Assembly: GCA_024680815.1 (NCBI GenBank)
Contig: JAILBQ010000063.1
Span: 1 to 53,975 of the forward strand
DNA: 53,975 nucleotides
DNA from: Lachnospiraceae bacterium
Lineage (GTDB): Bacteria; Bacillota; Clostridia; Lachnospirales; Lachnospiraceae
Direction of reading: 5' to 3'
Under the pieces are notes generated by a model that was not told the origin of the DNA, ran no database searches, and worked only from the letters and a program-made list of their open reading frames with translations. A program made the translations under genes and the position numbers. Shown in pieces: positions 33,199 to 41,133 of this stretch (positions are counted from its first letter, which is position 1; each line of letters opens with the position of its first letter).

Positions 33199-34104
33199 AT
33201 GATTTTTGTTGTTCTGGTATTTATTATTCTTATGTTTCTGATTTTCTGCATCCGTATTGTGCCCCAGGCTTCCGCCTATGTGATTGAACGTCTGGGAATC
33301 TATCACGCGACCTGGAGCGCCGGACTGCATTTTAAGATTCCTATAATTGACCGTATTTCCAGAAAAGTACTGTTAAAGGAGCAGGTGGCGGATTTTGCCC
33401 CCCAGCCGGTTATCACCAAGGATAATGTGACGATGATGATCGATTCGATAATTTATTTCAGGGTCTTAAACCCGCAGCTTTATGCCTACGGTGTTGAGAA
33501 TCCCATTATGGCTATGGAAAACCTGACAGCCACCACACTCCGGAACATTATAGGCGACATGGAGCTGGATTCCACACTGACCTCCCGTGAACGGATCAAC
33601 GCTTCCATGCTCCAGACCATAGATGAGGCCACGGATCCCTGGGGAATCAAGGTGACAAGGGTTGAGCTTAAAAACATCATGCCGCCTGCCGCGATTAAGG
33701 ACGCGATGGAAAAGCAGATGAAGGCTGAGCGGGAGAAACGTGCCGCCATCCTTACGGCAGAGGGAGAAAAGCAGTCGATGATCCTTGAGGCGGAGGGCAA
33801 AAAGGAATCAGCGGTTTTAAATGCCGAGGCAGCCAAACAGGCTACGATTCTCGCGGCGGAAGCACAGAAGGAAAAGGAAATCAGAGAGGCCGAGGGACGG
33901 GCTCAGGCAATATTAAGTATTCAGCAGGCCACAGCTGACGGTATCAGAATGATACGGGAGGCGGGAGCGGATGAGGCTGTAATAAAGCTCAAGAGTCTGG
34001 AGGCTTTCACCGCCGCCGCAAACGGTCAGGCAACCAAGATCATTATTCCTTCGGAAATCCAGGGACTGGCAGGGCTCGTGGAATCGATAAAAGAGGTAAA
34101 ATGA
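33199..34104 (+). CDS. SPFH/stomatin-like membrane protein
   Basis: I choose ATG 33199 because CGGAGG sits six to seven bases upstream; the in-frame ATG 33181 lies before that site. The 301-residue protein has an N-terminal membrane helix (MIFVVLVFIILMFLIF). The SPFH/Band-7 domain follows (about 25-200: IVPQASAYVIERLGIYHATWSAGLHFKIPIIDRI, VDSPFH-like YFRVLNPQLYAYGVENPIMAMENLTATTLRNIIGDMELDSTLTSR, GIKVTRVELKNIMPPA). A long Ala/Glu-rich coiled coil comes next (about 180-260), then IIIPSEIQGLAGLVESIKE. This is the slipin/QmcA pattern. Such proteins oligomerise at the inner membrane and organise lipid domains or proteases. No NfeD-type partner gene is adjacent. Confidence 0.94.
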   Translation: MIFVVLVFIILMFLIFCIRIVPQASAYVIERLGIYHATWSAGLHFKIPIIDRISRKVLLKEQVADFAPQPVITKDNVTMMIDSIIYFRVLNPQLYAYGVENPIMAMENLTATTLRNIIGDMELDSTLTSRERINASMLQTIDEATDPWGIKVTRVELKNIMPPAAIKDAMEKQMKAEREKRAAILTAEGEKQSMILEAEGKKESAVLNAEAAKQATILAAEAQKEKEIREAEGRAQAILSIQQATADGIRMIREAGADEAVIKLKSLEAFTAAANGQATKIIIPSEIQGLAGLVESIKEVK

Positions 34105-34739
34105 AGACAGACGGTATTATTTTGGATATAGACGGAACAATCTGGGATTCGACGGAAATTGTGGCTGGAGCCTGGAATCGGGCAATGCGGGAATTCGGAC
34201 TGCCGGAAATAGTTACGGCCGAAAAGCTTAAAGGACTGTTCGGAAAGCCGATGAATATAATTGCTCAAATTCTTCTGCCCGATCTTGAAGAGGAAACCCG
34301 GGACGAGCTCATGCGGAAATGCTGCGTTTACGAGCATGAAGCACTCATGGCCGATCCCTGCAGGATAGCCTTTCCCGGAGTCGTGGAAAGTATCCGTCTT
34401 TTAAGCGAAAAGATTCCGGTTTATATAGTCAGCAACTGCCAGAAGGGATATATTGAGCTGGTGATGGAAAAAACGGGGATTACGGACTGCATAACGGATC
34501 ACGAATGCTACGGGGAAACTCTTAAGGGAAAGGCGGAGAATATCCGCCTGCTTTCGGAACGGAATAATATTGAGTATCCGGTTTATGTCGGCGATACCGA
34601 CGGAGACCGGGAGGCCTGCGAGGAGGCGGGAGTGAGGTTTATCCATGCAGCCTATGGCTTTGGGAGGGCGGAGCGTGCTGATGCGCGCATTTCGAGCTTT
34701 TGTGAGCTCGTCCCTCTGACTCTTGAGGGAGAAGTATGA
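34101..34739 (+). CDS. HAD-superfamily phosphatase (phosphoglycolate phosphatase-like)
   Basis: A 212-residue HAD protein starting at ATG 34101, overlapping the SPFH stop (ATGA). Motif I is ILDIDGTIWD (nucleophile Asp9, acid/base Asp11), motif II YIVSNCQ, motif III the lysine in TLKGKAENIRLL, and motif IV VGDTDGDREACEEAG. A helical cap (about 15-85) places it in subfamily I with phosphoglycolate phosphatase and beta-phosphoglucomutase. All catalytic residues are present, but the substrate cannot be told from sequence. It overlaps the following methyltransferase gene by four bases. Confidence 0.9.
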   Translation: MKTDGIILDIDGTIWDSTEIVAGAWNRAMREFGLPEIVTAEKLKGLFGKPMNIIAQILLPDLEEETRDELMRKCCVYEHEALMADPCRIAFPGVVESIRLLSEKIPVYIVSNCQKGYIELVMEKTGITDCITDHECYGETLKGKAENIRLLSERNNIEYPVYVGDTDGDREACEEAGVRFIHAAYGFGRAERADARISSFCELVPLTLEGEV

Positions 34740-36097
34740 GGAAGCCGGGAGAAGAGCTTCCGCCGGTTTACGTTGATCGGATGAGGCAGCTTCTGGGGCC
34801 GGAGACACCGGCTTTTTTTCATGCTCTTGAGGAGGAGCCGGTAAGGGGTCTTCGTGTCAACCGGCTTAAGGAACATGAAGGGTTTTCAATGGAAACGGGG
34901 TTTTCCCTGGAGAAGGTTCCCTGGTGTCCGGACGGATACTATTATCGAAAGGAGGAGGAACCCGGAAAGAATCCTCTGCATGAGGCCGGTGCCTACTATA
35001 TTCAGGAGCCCAGTGCAATGGCTCCGGTCATGTTTCTTTCACCGCAGCCGTTTGAGCGGGTACTGGATCTTTGTGCCGCGCCGGGAGGAAAAAGCACACA
35101 GATTGCGGAGAGAATGGCGGGGACGGGCGTGTTAATTGCAAATGAGCCGGTACCTGAACGAGCCAGAACAGTAGTGGAAAACATGGAACGTATGGGAATC
35201 CGGAACTTTGCCGTCACATCGGAAATGCCGGAAAGACTGGCGCTTTTTTTCCCGGAATGGTTCGACCGCATACTTGTTGATGCACCCTGTTCCGGTGAGG
35301 GAATGTTTCGGAAAAATCCCGCGGCAGTGACTGAGTGGAGCCCGGAAATTGTCGGATTCTGCGCAGAGCGGCAAAGACGGATTCTTGATTCGGCGGCGCA
35401 AATGCTTTCTCCGGGCGGCAGGCTTGTATATTCAACCTGTACCTTTTCCCCGGAGGAGGATGAAGAAAACGCGGCCCGGTTTTTGGAGAATAATCCTTCC
35501 ATGCGTCCGGTGGAGCCGGATGCGAAAGCTTTTCCGGTGAAGGAATGCGGCGGAATGCTTTCCGGCTGTGCCGGCTGCCTGAAGCTGTTTCCCCACAGAG
35601 TCAGGGGAGAGGGACATTTTGTGGCTGTTTTTGAAAAAACGGGAAATGCCCCGGCTTCAGCAGAACCGCATGCAGAAGAGAAAAGCCCGGGACCCGGAGA
35701 AAGATTATTATTTGAAAAATTCTGCCGGGATGCACTTTGGAGACGTTTTGACGGAGAAAAACTGATCCTGCACGGAACGGAGCTTTTTATGACGGGAGGC
35801 GGTTTTCCCTCCTTAAAGGGACTCCGGGTTCTGCGTCAGGGACTGCACCTGGGGACCTTCAAAAAAAACCGGTTCGAACCCTCGCACGCCCTGGCTCACT
35901 TTCTTGCGCCGGCAGAGGCGGTTCGGCGAATGGAGCTTGATGCAGGGGAAGCGGTGAAGTGGATTCACGGAGAAGCCCTTCCGTTCGGGGGAGAGCGGGG
36001 CTGGAGCCTTGTCTGCGTTGAGGGATTCGGCCTCGGATGGGGAAAATGCGACGGCCGGCTCATGAAAAACCACTATCCCAAAGGGTTGCGCCGATGA
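34736..36097 (+). CDS. RsmF-like 16S rRNA m5C methyltransferase (RsmB/NOP family)
   Basis: A 453-residue enzyme starting at ATG 34736 inside the HAD stop. The SAM site is VLDLCAAPGGKSTQIAERM, the catalytic pair is VDAPCSGEGMFRKNP and VYSTCTFSPEEDEENAARFL, and YIQEPSAMAPV precedes them. These are the NOP2/Sun motifs with both active-site cysteines. The C-terminal part (about 330-450: FEPSHALAHFLAP ... GWSLVCVEGFGLGWGKCDGRLMKNHYPKGLRR) is the PUA-like RNA-binding end typical of RsmF/YebU. It methylates cytosine in small-subunit rRNA by family. The exact position is not predictable here. A promoter for the next gene starts at its stop codon. Confidence 0.93.
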   Translation: MRKPGEELPPVYVDRMRQLLGPETPAFFHALEEEPVRGLRVNRLKEHEGFSMETGFSLEKVPWCPDGYYYRKEEEPGKNPLHEAGAYYIQEPSAMAPVMFLSPQPFERVLDLCAAPGGKSTQIAERMAGTGVLIANEPVPERARTVVENMERMGIRNFAVTSEMPERLALFFPEWFDRILVDAPCSGEGMFRKNPAAVTEWSPEIVGFCAERQRRILDSAAQMLSPGGRLVYSTCTFSPEEDEENAARFLENNPSMRPVEPDAKAFPVKECGGMLSGCAGCLKLFPHRVRGEGHFVAVFEKTGNAPASAEPHAEEKSPGPGERLLFEKFCRDALWRRFDGEKLILHGTELFMTGGGFPSLKGLRVLRQGLHLGTFKKNRFEPSHALAHFLAPAEAVRRMELDAGEAVKWIHGEALPFGGERGWSLVCVEGFGLGWGKCDGRLMKNHYPKGLRR

Positions 36098-36126
36098 TTG
36101 TAAATTTTTTGGAAAAGTGTTAAAAT
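36098..36126 (+). promoter_or_regulatory. Promoter of the beta-CASP nuclease operon
   Basis: TTGTAA (36098-36103), a 17-bp spacer and TAAAAT (36121-36126) lie directly after the methyltransferase stop and 39 bp before ATG 36166. Confidence 0.62.
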
Positions 36127-36165
36127 TATTACGGGTGTGTGCAATCGTGGAGGGGCCGTAAAAGA

Positions 36166-37773
36166 ATGAAACTTACCTTTGTGGGTGCTGCGCATGAGGT
36201 TACCGGCAGCTGCCATTATATCGATGCCTGCAATAAGCGGATGCTCGTGGATTACGGCATGGAACAGGGACGGGATCTGTATGAAAACGTTCCTATACCG
36301 GTTTCCGCGGCGGAAATTGATTATGTGTTTTTAACCCATGCTCATATTGACCATTCCGGACTTCTTCCGATGCTGTTCGCAAAGGGGTTCAGGGGGCGGA
36401 TTTTTGCTACGGACGCAACGGTTGGTCTTTCGTCCATAATGCTCCGGGACAGTGCACATATCCAGATGTTTGAAGCGGAATGGCGAAACCGCAAGGCAAA
36501 GCGTTCCAGCAGCGTGGAGCCCTATGAGCCGCTTTACAGAATGGAGGACGCGGACGGGGCGATTTCCCTTCTTTCCCCGGTGCACTATGGGGAAGTTTTG
36601 GAGGTTTCCGAGGGGATCAGCGTCCGTTTTACGGATGTGGGGCATCTTCTCGGGTCGGCTTCGGTGGAATTATGGCTGACTGAAGAGGGACAGACCAAAA
36701 AAATCGTTTTTTCGGGCGATATAGGTAATTCCGACCAGCCTCTCTTAAAGGATCCCACACCGGTTGAAGAGGCCGATTATGTTCTGGTGGAGTCGACTTA
36801 CGGTGACAGACTTCACAGTGCCGAGAAGGTCGATTATGTCGCGGAACTGGCAAAGGTATTAAACCGTACCTTCGCGAGAGGAGGCAATGTGGTGATCCCC
36901 GCTTTCGCTGTGGGGCGCACGCAGGAGCTTTTGTATTTCCTCCGGAAAATCAAGCACGATGGCCTTGTGGAATATAAGGATTTTCAGGTTTATGTGGATT
37001 CTCCGCTGGCGGTGGACGCCACCGGTGTTTTTACCAAAAACAATCTGCAGTGCTATGACGGGGAGGCTATGGAGCTGATTCGCCAGGGTATTGACCCGTT
37101 GGATTTTGACGGTCTGAATCTGGCTATCACCCAGGAAGAGTCCCGCGCCATTAATGAGGACGACGAGCCCAAGGTTATCATATCGGCTTCCGGAATGTGT
37201 GAGGCAGGGCGGATTCGTCATCACTTAAAGCATAACCTGTGGCGGAGCGAGAGTACGGTTCTTTTTGTGGGCTATCAGGCTGAAGGAACTCTGGGGCGTT
37301 CGCTTGTTGAGGGAGCTTCGGAAGTACGGATTTTCGGCGAATCGGTGGAGGTTCGTTCCGAAATAGATACCGTGAAGGGAATGAGCGGTCATGCCGATCA
37401 GGCGGGTCTCCTAAAGTGGATGGGAGGATTTTCGAAGAAAAAGCCGGAAAAAGTCTTTGTGGTGCATGGCGAAGGCGAGATTACTGATCACTTTGCCGAC
37501 CTCCTTAAGGAGAAGCTGGGGCTTGAAGCCTGTGCTCCCTTCAGCGGAAGTGTTTTCGATCTTCTGAAAAACGAGTTTGTATATGTGGCAGCTCCCGTGG
37601 CGGCGGAAGGGCGGAAAGGCGCTCTTCGCCGTATCAGCACCGTTTTCGAAAAACTTATTGCGGCGGGAGAAAGACTGCTTGCCGTTATCCGCAAAAACGA
37701 GCACGGAGCAAACAAGGATCTTGCGAAATTTACTTCACAGATCAATTCGCTTTGCGACAAGTGGGATAAATAA
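36166..37773 (+). CDS. Metallo-beta-lactamase / beta-CASP RNA-processing nuclease (CPSF/Ysh1-like)
   Basis: I start it at ATG 36166 behind GGAGGGG; an in-frame GTG at 36139 precedes that site. The 535-residue protein begins MKLTFVGAAHEVTGSCHYI. It has the metal-binding motif HAHIDH (58-63, in THAHIDHSG), VGHLLGSASVELWL, FSGDIGN and ESTYGDR, then the beta-CASP insert and VIISASGMCEAGRIRHHL, VGYQAEGTLGRSL and GMSGHADQAGLLKWM. This is the set found in eukaryotic CPSF73-like and bacterial RNase J-related proteins, so an RNA endo- or exonuclease is likely. The last ~60 residues (ALRRISTVFEKLIAAGERLLAVI) form an extra helical tail. It shares one base with the start of the DHFR gene. Confidence 0.93.
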   Translation: MKLTFVGAAHEVTGSCHYIDACNKRMLVDYGMEQGRDLYENVPIPVSAAEIDYVFLTHAHIDHSGLLPMLFAKGFRGRIFATDATVGLSSIMLRDSAHIQMFEAEWRNRKAKRSSSVEPYEPLYRMEDADGAISLLSPVHYGEVLEVSEGISVRFTDVGHLLGSASVELWLTEEGQTKKIVFSGDIGNSDQPLLKDPTPVEEADYVLVESTYGDRLHSAEKVDYVAELAKVLNRTFARGGNVVIPAFAVGRTQELLYFLRKIKHDGLVEYKDFQVYVDSPLAVDATGVFTKNNLQCYDGEAMELIRQGIDPLDFDGLNLAITQEESRAINEDDEPKVIISASGMCEAGRIRHHLKHNLWRSESTVLFVGYQAEGTLGRSLVEGASEVRIFGESVEVRSEIDTVKGMSGHADQAGLLKWMGGFSKKKPEKVFVVHGEGEITDHFADLLKEKLGLEACAPFSGSVFDLLKNEFVYVAAPVAAEGRKGALRRISTVFEKLIAAGERLLAVIRKNEHGANKDLAKFTSQINSLCDKWDK

Positions 37774-38258
37774 TGAAGCTTATAGCTGCAGTGGACCGCA
37801 ATTGGGGAATCGGATATAAAAATGATCTGCTTGTAAGAATTCCCGCTGATCAGAAGTTTTTTCGAAGGGAAACCACGGGGAAGACCATAGTGATGGGCAG
37901 GAAAACCCTGGAAAGCTTTCCCGGAGGAAGGCCCCTGCCGGAGCGGCGCAATATCGTCATGACCCGCAATACCTCTTTCCGGGCAGAGGGGGCGGAAGTG
38001 TTTCATGACCTTGATTCGCTTCTTGAGCGCCTGAAAACCTTTCCCGGTGAAGATGTATATATTATCGGAGGGGCTTCGGTTTACCGGCAGTTTGAACCTT
38101 TGTGCGATACGGCCCTGATAACCATGATCGACAGGGTTTTTGAAGCGGATACTTTTTTTCCCGTGCTCCGGGAAGAGGACGGCTGGAAGCTGGCGGAGGA
38201 AAGCGAAGAGCAGACCTGCTTTGACTTGATATATTTCTTTCGGAAGTATGTGCGATAG
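37773..38258 (+). CDS. folA: Dihydrofolate reductase
   Basis: FolA reduces dihydrofolate with NADPH to keep the one-carbon pool active. The 161-residue protein starts MKLIAAVDRNWGIGYKNDLLVRIPADQKFFRR (family pattern WxIGxxGxLxWxIPxDxxxF), then GKTIVMGRKTLESFPGGRPLPERRNIVMTR for NADPH binding and VYIIGGASVYRQF. The position that is normally Trp before the IPxD block is Arg here (LLVRIPAD), and the usual Gly-Lys/Asp-Leu loop reads KNDLL; such changes occur in diverged DHFRs. The ATG overlaps the nuclease stop by one base with no strong ribosome site, so translation is coupled. No thymidylate synthase gene is adjacent. Confidence 0.94.
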   Translation: MKLIAAVDRNWGIGYKNDLLVRIPADQKFFRRETTGKTIVMGRKTLESFPGGRPLPERRNIVMTRNTSFRAEGAEVFHDLDSLLERLKTFPGEDVYIIGGASVYRQFEPLCDTALITMIDRVFEADTFFPVLREEDGWKLAEESEEQTCFDLIYFFRKYVR

Positions 38259-39347
38259 ATGAAAAAATTGTTTGAAAAATTCGTAGGTTTTATGGAGCGG
38301 GAAATCGCCGCGGAGGGAGAGACAAAGAGCACTGCCGTGCTTATACGGTATCTTTGCCTTGATCTCTTTATTTACGGTATTGTAGCGGGAATTTCCCGTT
38401 TCGTTATCGGTGATCCGGCTCCGGGCTTATCTCAGATCGGCTTTGCCGTTGTCGCGGCCATTGTTTTTTACATGACTTATCGTGATTGCATCGATCAGGC
38501 TCTGATGATGCTCTATATCTGTTTTGCCGCCATTGCTCTCTGGGGGACTCTCCTGTACCATTGGGAATACGGTTATCAGAATTTTCTCTACATCATTATT
38601 CTTATCCTGTTTTTTAACAATACCTATTCGATGAAGTGCAAGGTGCTTGTTTCCTTAGGCATCGCAGTTGTGCTTGCCTTTTTTGCAGCTTTCAGCTTTG
38701 CTTCGACAGACAGGCGGGATCCCGGACCTGTGACCTTCTGGCTGAATCTCGTAGCGTTTGTGAGCCTGGTTATGATTGTAGGTATTGCCTATTCCAGAAA
38801 GTCGGTGGAGTCTGAGTACAAGCTTTATCAGTATAATAAAAAGCTTCAGAAAATGGCGGGATCCGATCCGCTTACCGGTCTGATGAACCGGCGGAACATC
38901 ATGGAAGTGATGTACGATCTGGAAAAACGGTACAAGCAGAAGCAGCTATCCCTTTCCTTTGCGATTGCGGACATTGATTTCTTTAAAAAGGTAAACGATA
39001 CCTACGGGCATGACGCGGGAGACTTTGTTTTAAAGGAAATTGCCAGATTGCTTGAAGAGTTTATGGAGGCAAAAGGCTACGCGTCCAGATGGGGAGGAGA
39101 AGAGTTCCTGCTTGTATTCCGCGGTTTTGGCGGAGAAAACGCCGATGATGTTTTCAGGCTTCTGGATGACTTCCGGGGGAAGCTGTCAAAGCATGTGTTT
39201 GTCTTTAAAGAGATGGAGATAACGCTGACCATGACCTTCGGACTCGAGGAGTTTTCCATATCCCAGGGGATTGAGGGTACGATTAAAAACGCCGATGAGA
39301 AACTCTATCTCGGAAAGGAACACGGGAGAAACCAGGTAGTTTACTGA
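38259..39347 (+). CDS. Membrane-bound diguanylate cyclase (GGDEF domain)
   Basis: A 362-residue protein starting at ATG 38259, directly after the folA stop. Five or six hydrophobic helices fill residues about 28-180, forming a small integral sensor with no domain I can name. A GGDEF domain follows (about 195-360): AGSDPLTGLMNRR, IADIDFFKKVNDTYGHDAGDFVLKEIA, the active loop RWGGEEFLLVF with the allowed E variant, and NADEKLYLGKEHGRNQVV. It should make cyclic di-GMP. The inhibitory RxxD site five residues before the loop is missing (the region reads EAKGYASRW), so product inhibition through that site is unlikely. No EAL or HD-GYP gene is in the window. Confidence 0.93.
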   Translation: MKKLFEKFVGFMEREIAAEGETKSTAVLIRYLCLDLFIYGIVAGISRFVIGDPAPGLSQIGFAVVAAIVFYMTYRDCIDQALMMLYICFAAIALWGTLLYHWEYGYQNFLYIIILILFFNNTYSMKCKVLVSLGIAVVLAFFAAFSFASTDRRDPGPVTFWLNLVAFVSLVMIVGIAYSRKSVESEYKLYQYNKKLQKMAGSDPLTGLMNRRNIMEVMYDLEKRYKQKQLSLSFAIADIDFFKKVNDTYGHDAGDFVLKEIARLLEEFMEAKGYASRWGGEEFLLVFRGFGGENADDVFRLLDDFRGKLSKHVFVFKEMEITLTMTFGLEEFSISQGIEGTIKNADEKLYLGKEHGRNQVVY

Positions 39348-39354
39348 GGGGGAC

Positions 39355-41124
39355 ATGGAAAGATCCTACGACAATTTATCGGCTAAAGAGGTTTTTCAGA
39401 CTTTGGGGGCGTGCGTGAAGGGATTTCGGCTCGCCTCTGTTTTAACGCCTGTTTTTATGATTCTTGAGGTGATCATGGAAATGATAATTCCCATGCTGAT
39501 GGCCTCCATAATAGATGAGGGCGTCAGTGTGGGAAATATGAATCATATATATACCACCGGATTTAAAATGATCGCTGCCGCGCTTTTCGGGCTTTTTGCC
39601 GGCGTGATGGGAGGCCGCTTCGGAGCACTGGCTTCCACCGGCCTTGCGAGAAATCTTCGCCGGGACATGTATGCGAATATCCAGACCTTCAGCTTTTCAA
39701 ATATTGATCGGTTTTCATCCTCGGGGCTTGTGACAAGACTTACCACGGACGTCACAAATGTTCAGAACGCGTATCAGATGATTTTAAGGATGTTTATGAG
39801 GGCCCCGGCCTCTCTTGTCAGCGCGGTTTTCATGTCTCTTCTCATAAGTCCGAAACTGGCTTCCATATATATAGTCGCCGTTTTTTTTCTGGGCGGCTTT
39901 CTTGTTTTCGTCATGCGCCGTGTCACGGGGTATTTCCGGCAGGTGTTTGAAAAATATGATGAACTTAACGAGAGCGTGGAGGAGAATGTTTCGGCGATAA
40001 GGGTTGTGAAGGCTTTTGTCAGAGGCGGTTTTGAAAATGCGCGCTTTTCAAAGGCAGCGGAGAATATTTACCGGCTGTTTGTCAGGGCCGAGACAATGCT
40101 TATAACAAATATGCCCGTGATGCAGTTTACGGTCTACGCCTGTATCCTTTCCATAAGCTATTTCGGCGCCCGCCTCATCGTTTCGGATGAACTCAGCACC
40201 GGACAGCTGATGAGTCTCCTGGCCTATTGTATGAACATTCTTGTGAGCCTTATGATGCTCTCAATTATTTTTGTTATGGTTTCCATGTCGGCTGCATCAG
40301 CCAGAAGAATTACGGAGGTCTTAAGGGAAAAACCGGATATTGCCGAGCCGGAACGGCCTGTCACGGAGGTGAAGGACGGAGCGGTTGAGTTTCGGAACGT
40401 TTCCTTCAGCTATGGCGGAAACAGTGAAAAAGCGGTATTAAAAAATATTGATATTTCAATCCGGTCAGGAGAAACCGTGGGGATAGTCGGCGGTACGGGC
40501 AGCGGAAAGACGAGTCTGGTGAACCTTATTTCCAGGCTTTACGATGTGAACAGCGGGGAGCTCCTTGTGGGGGGCGTGAATGTCAGGGAATATTCTCTGG
40601 AAACCTTAAGAAACTCTGTGGCGGTTGTACTTCAGAAAAATGAAATTTTCAGCGGATCGATTCTGGAAAACCTCCGCTGGGGGAAGGAAGACGCCACGAT
40701 GGAGGAAGTACGATCCGCGGCTAAAGCAGCCTGCGCGGACGAGTTTATAGAACGGATGGAAGAAGGATATGATACGTGGATCGAGCAGGGAGGGAGCAAC
40801 ATTTCCGGCGGACAGAAGCAGCGGCTGTGTATTTCCAGGGCTCTGCTGAAGTCTCCGCGGATACTTATTCTGGATGATTCCACCTCGGCTGTGGATACGG
40901 CTACTGACGCGAAAATCCGCGCGGCCTTCCGGGAATATATACCCGAGGTGACAAAGCTTATAATTGCCCAGAGAATTTCCAGCGTTAAGGACGCGGACCG
41001 GATTCTGGTTCTGGATCAGGGAAGGGTCAGCGGCTTTGATACACATGAGGCACTGATGGAAAGCAACGGGATTTACCGCGATGTTTATGAATCCCAGAAC
41101 GGCAACGGAGACTTCGACGAGTAG
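39355..41124 (+). CDS. ABC exporter half-transporter with degenerate ATP site
   Basis: A 589-residue protein with six membrane helices (about 20-310) and a nucleotide-binding domain (about 345-585). Walker A is GGTGSGKTS and the signature NISGGQKQRLCISRALL. Walker B, LILDDSTSAVD, has Asp instead of the catalytic Glu. The H loop reads LIIAQRISSV, with Gln in place of His. Its own ATP site is therefore hydrolysis-poor, as in the weak half of heterodimeric exporters such as TM287/288 or BmrCD. The catalytic partner follows nine bases downstream. Drug or lipid export is typical of the family, but the substrate is unknown. Confidence 0.94.
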   Translation: MERSYDNLSAKEVFQTLGACVKGFRLASVLTPVFMILEVIMEMIIPMLMASIIDEGVSVGNMNHIYTTGFKMIAAALFGLFAGVMGGRFGALASTGLARNLRRDMYANIQTFSFSNIDRFSSSGLVTRLTTDVTNVQNAYQMILRMFMRAPASLVSAVFMSLLISPKLASIYIVAVFFLGGFLVFVMRRVTGYFRQVFEKYDELNESVEENVSAIRVVKAFVRGGFENARFSKAAENIYRLFVRAETMLITNMPVMQFTVYACILSISYFGARLIVSDELSTGQLMSLLAYCMNILVSLMMLSIIFVMVSMSAASARRITEVLREKPDIAEPERPVTEVKDGAVEFRNVSFSYGGNSEKAVLKNIDISIRSGETVGIVGGTGSGKTSLVNLISRLYDVNSGELLVGGVNVREYSLETLRNSVAVVLQKNEIFSGSILENLRWGKEDATMEEVRSAAKAACADEFIERMEEGYDTWIEQGGSNISGGQKQRLCISRALLKSPRILILDDSTSAVDTATDAKIRAAFREYIPEVTKLIIAQRISSVKDADRILVLDQGRVSGFDTHEALMESNGIYRDVYESQNGNGDFDE

Positions 41125-41133
41125 GAGATATTA

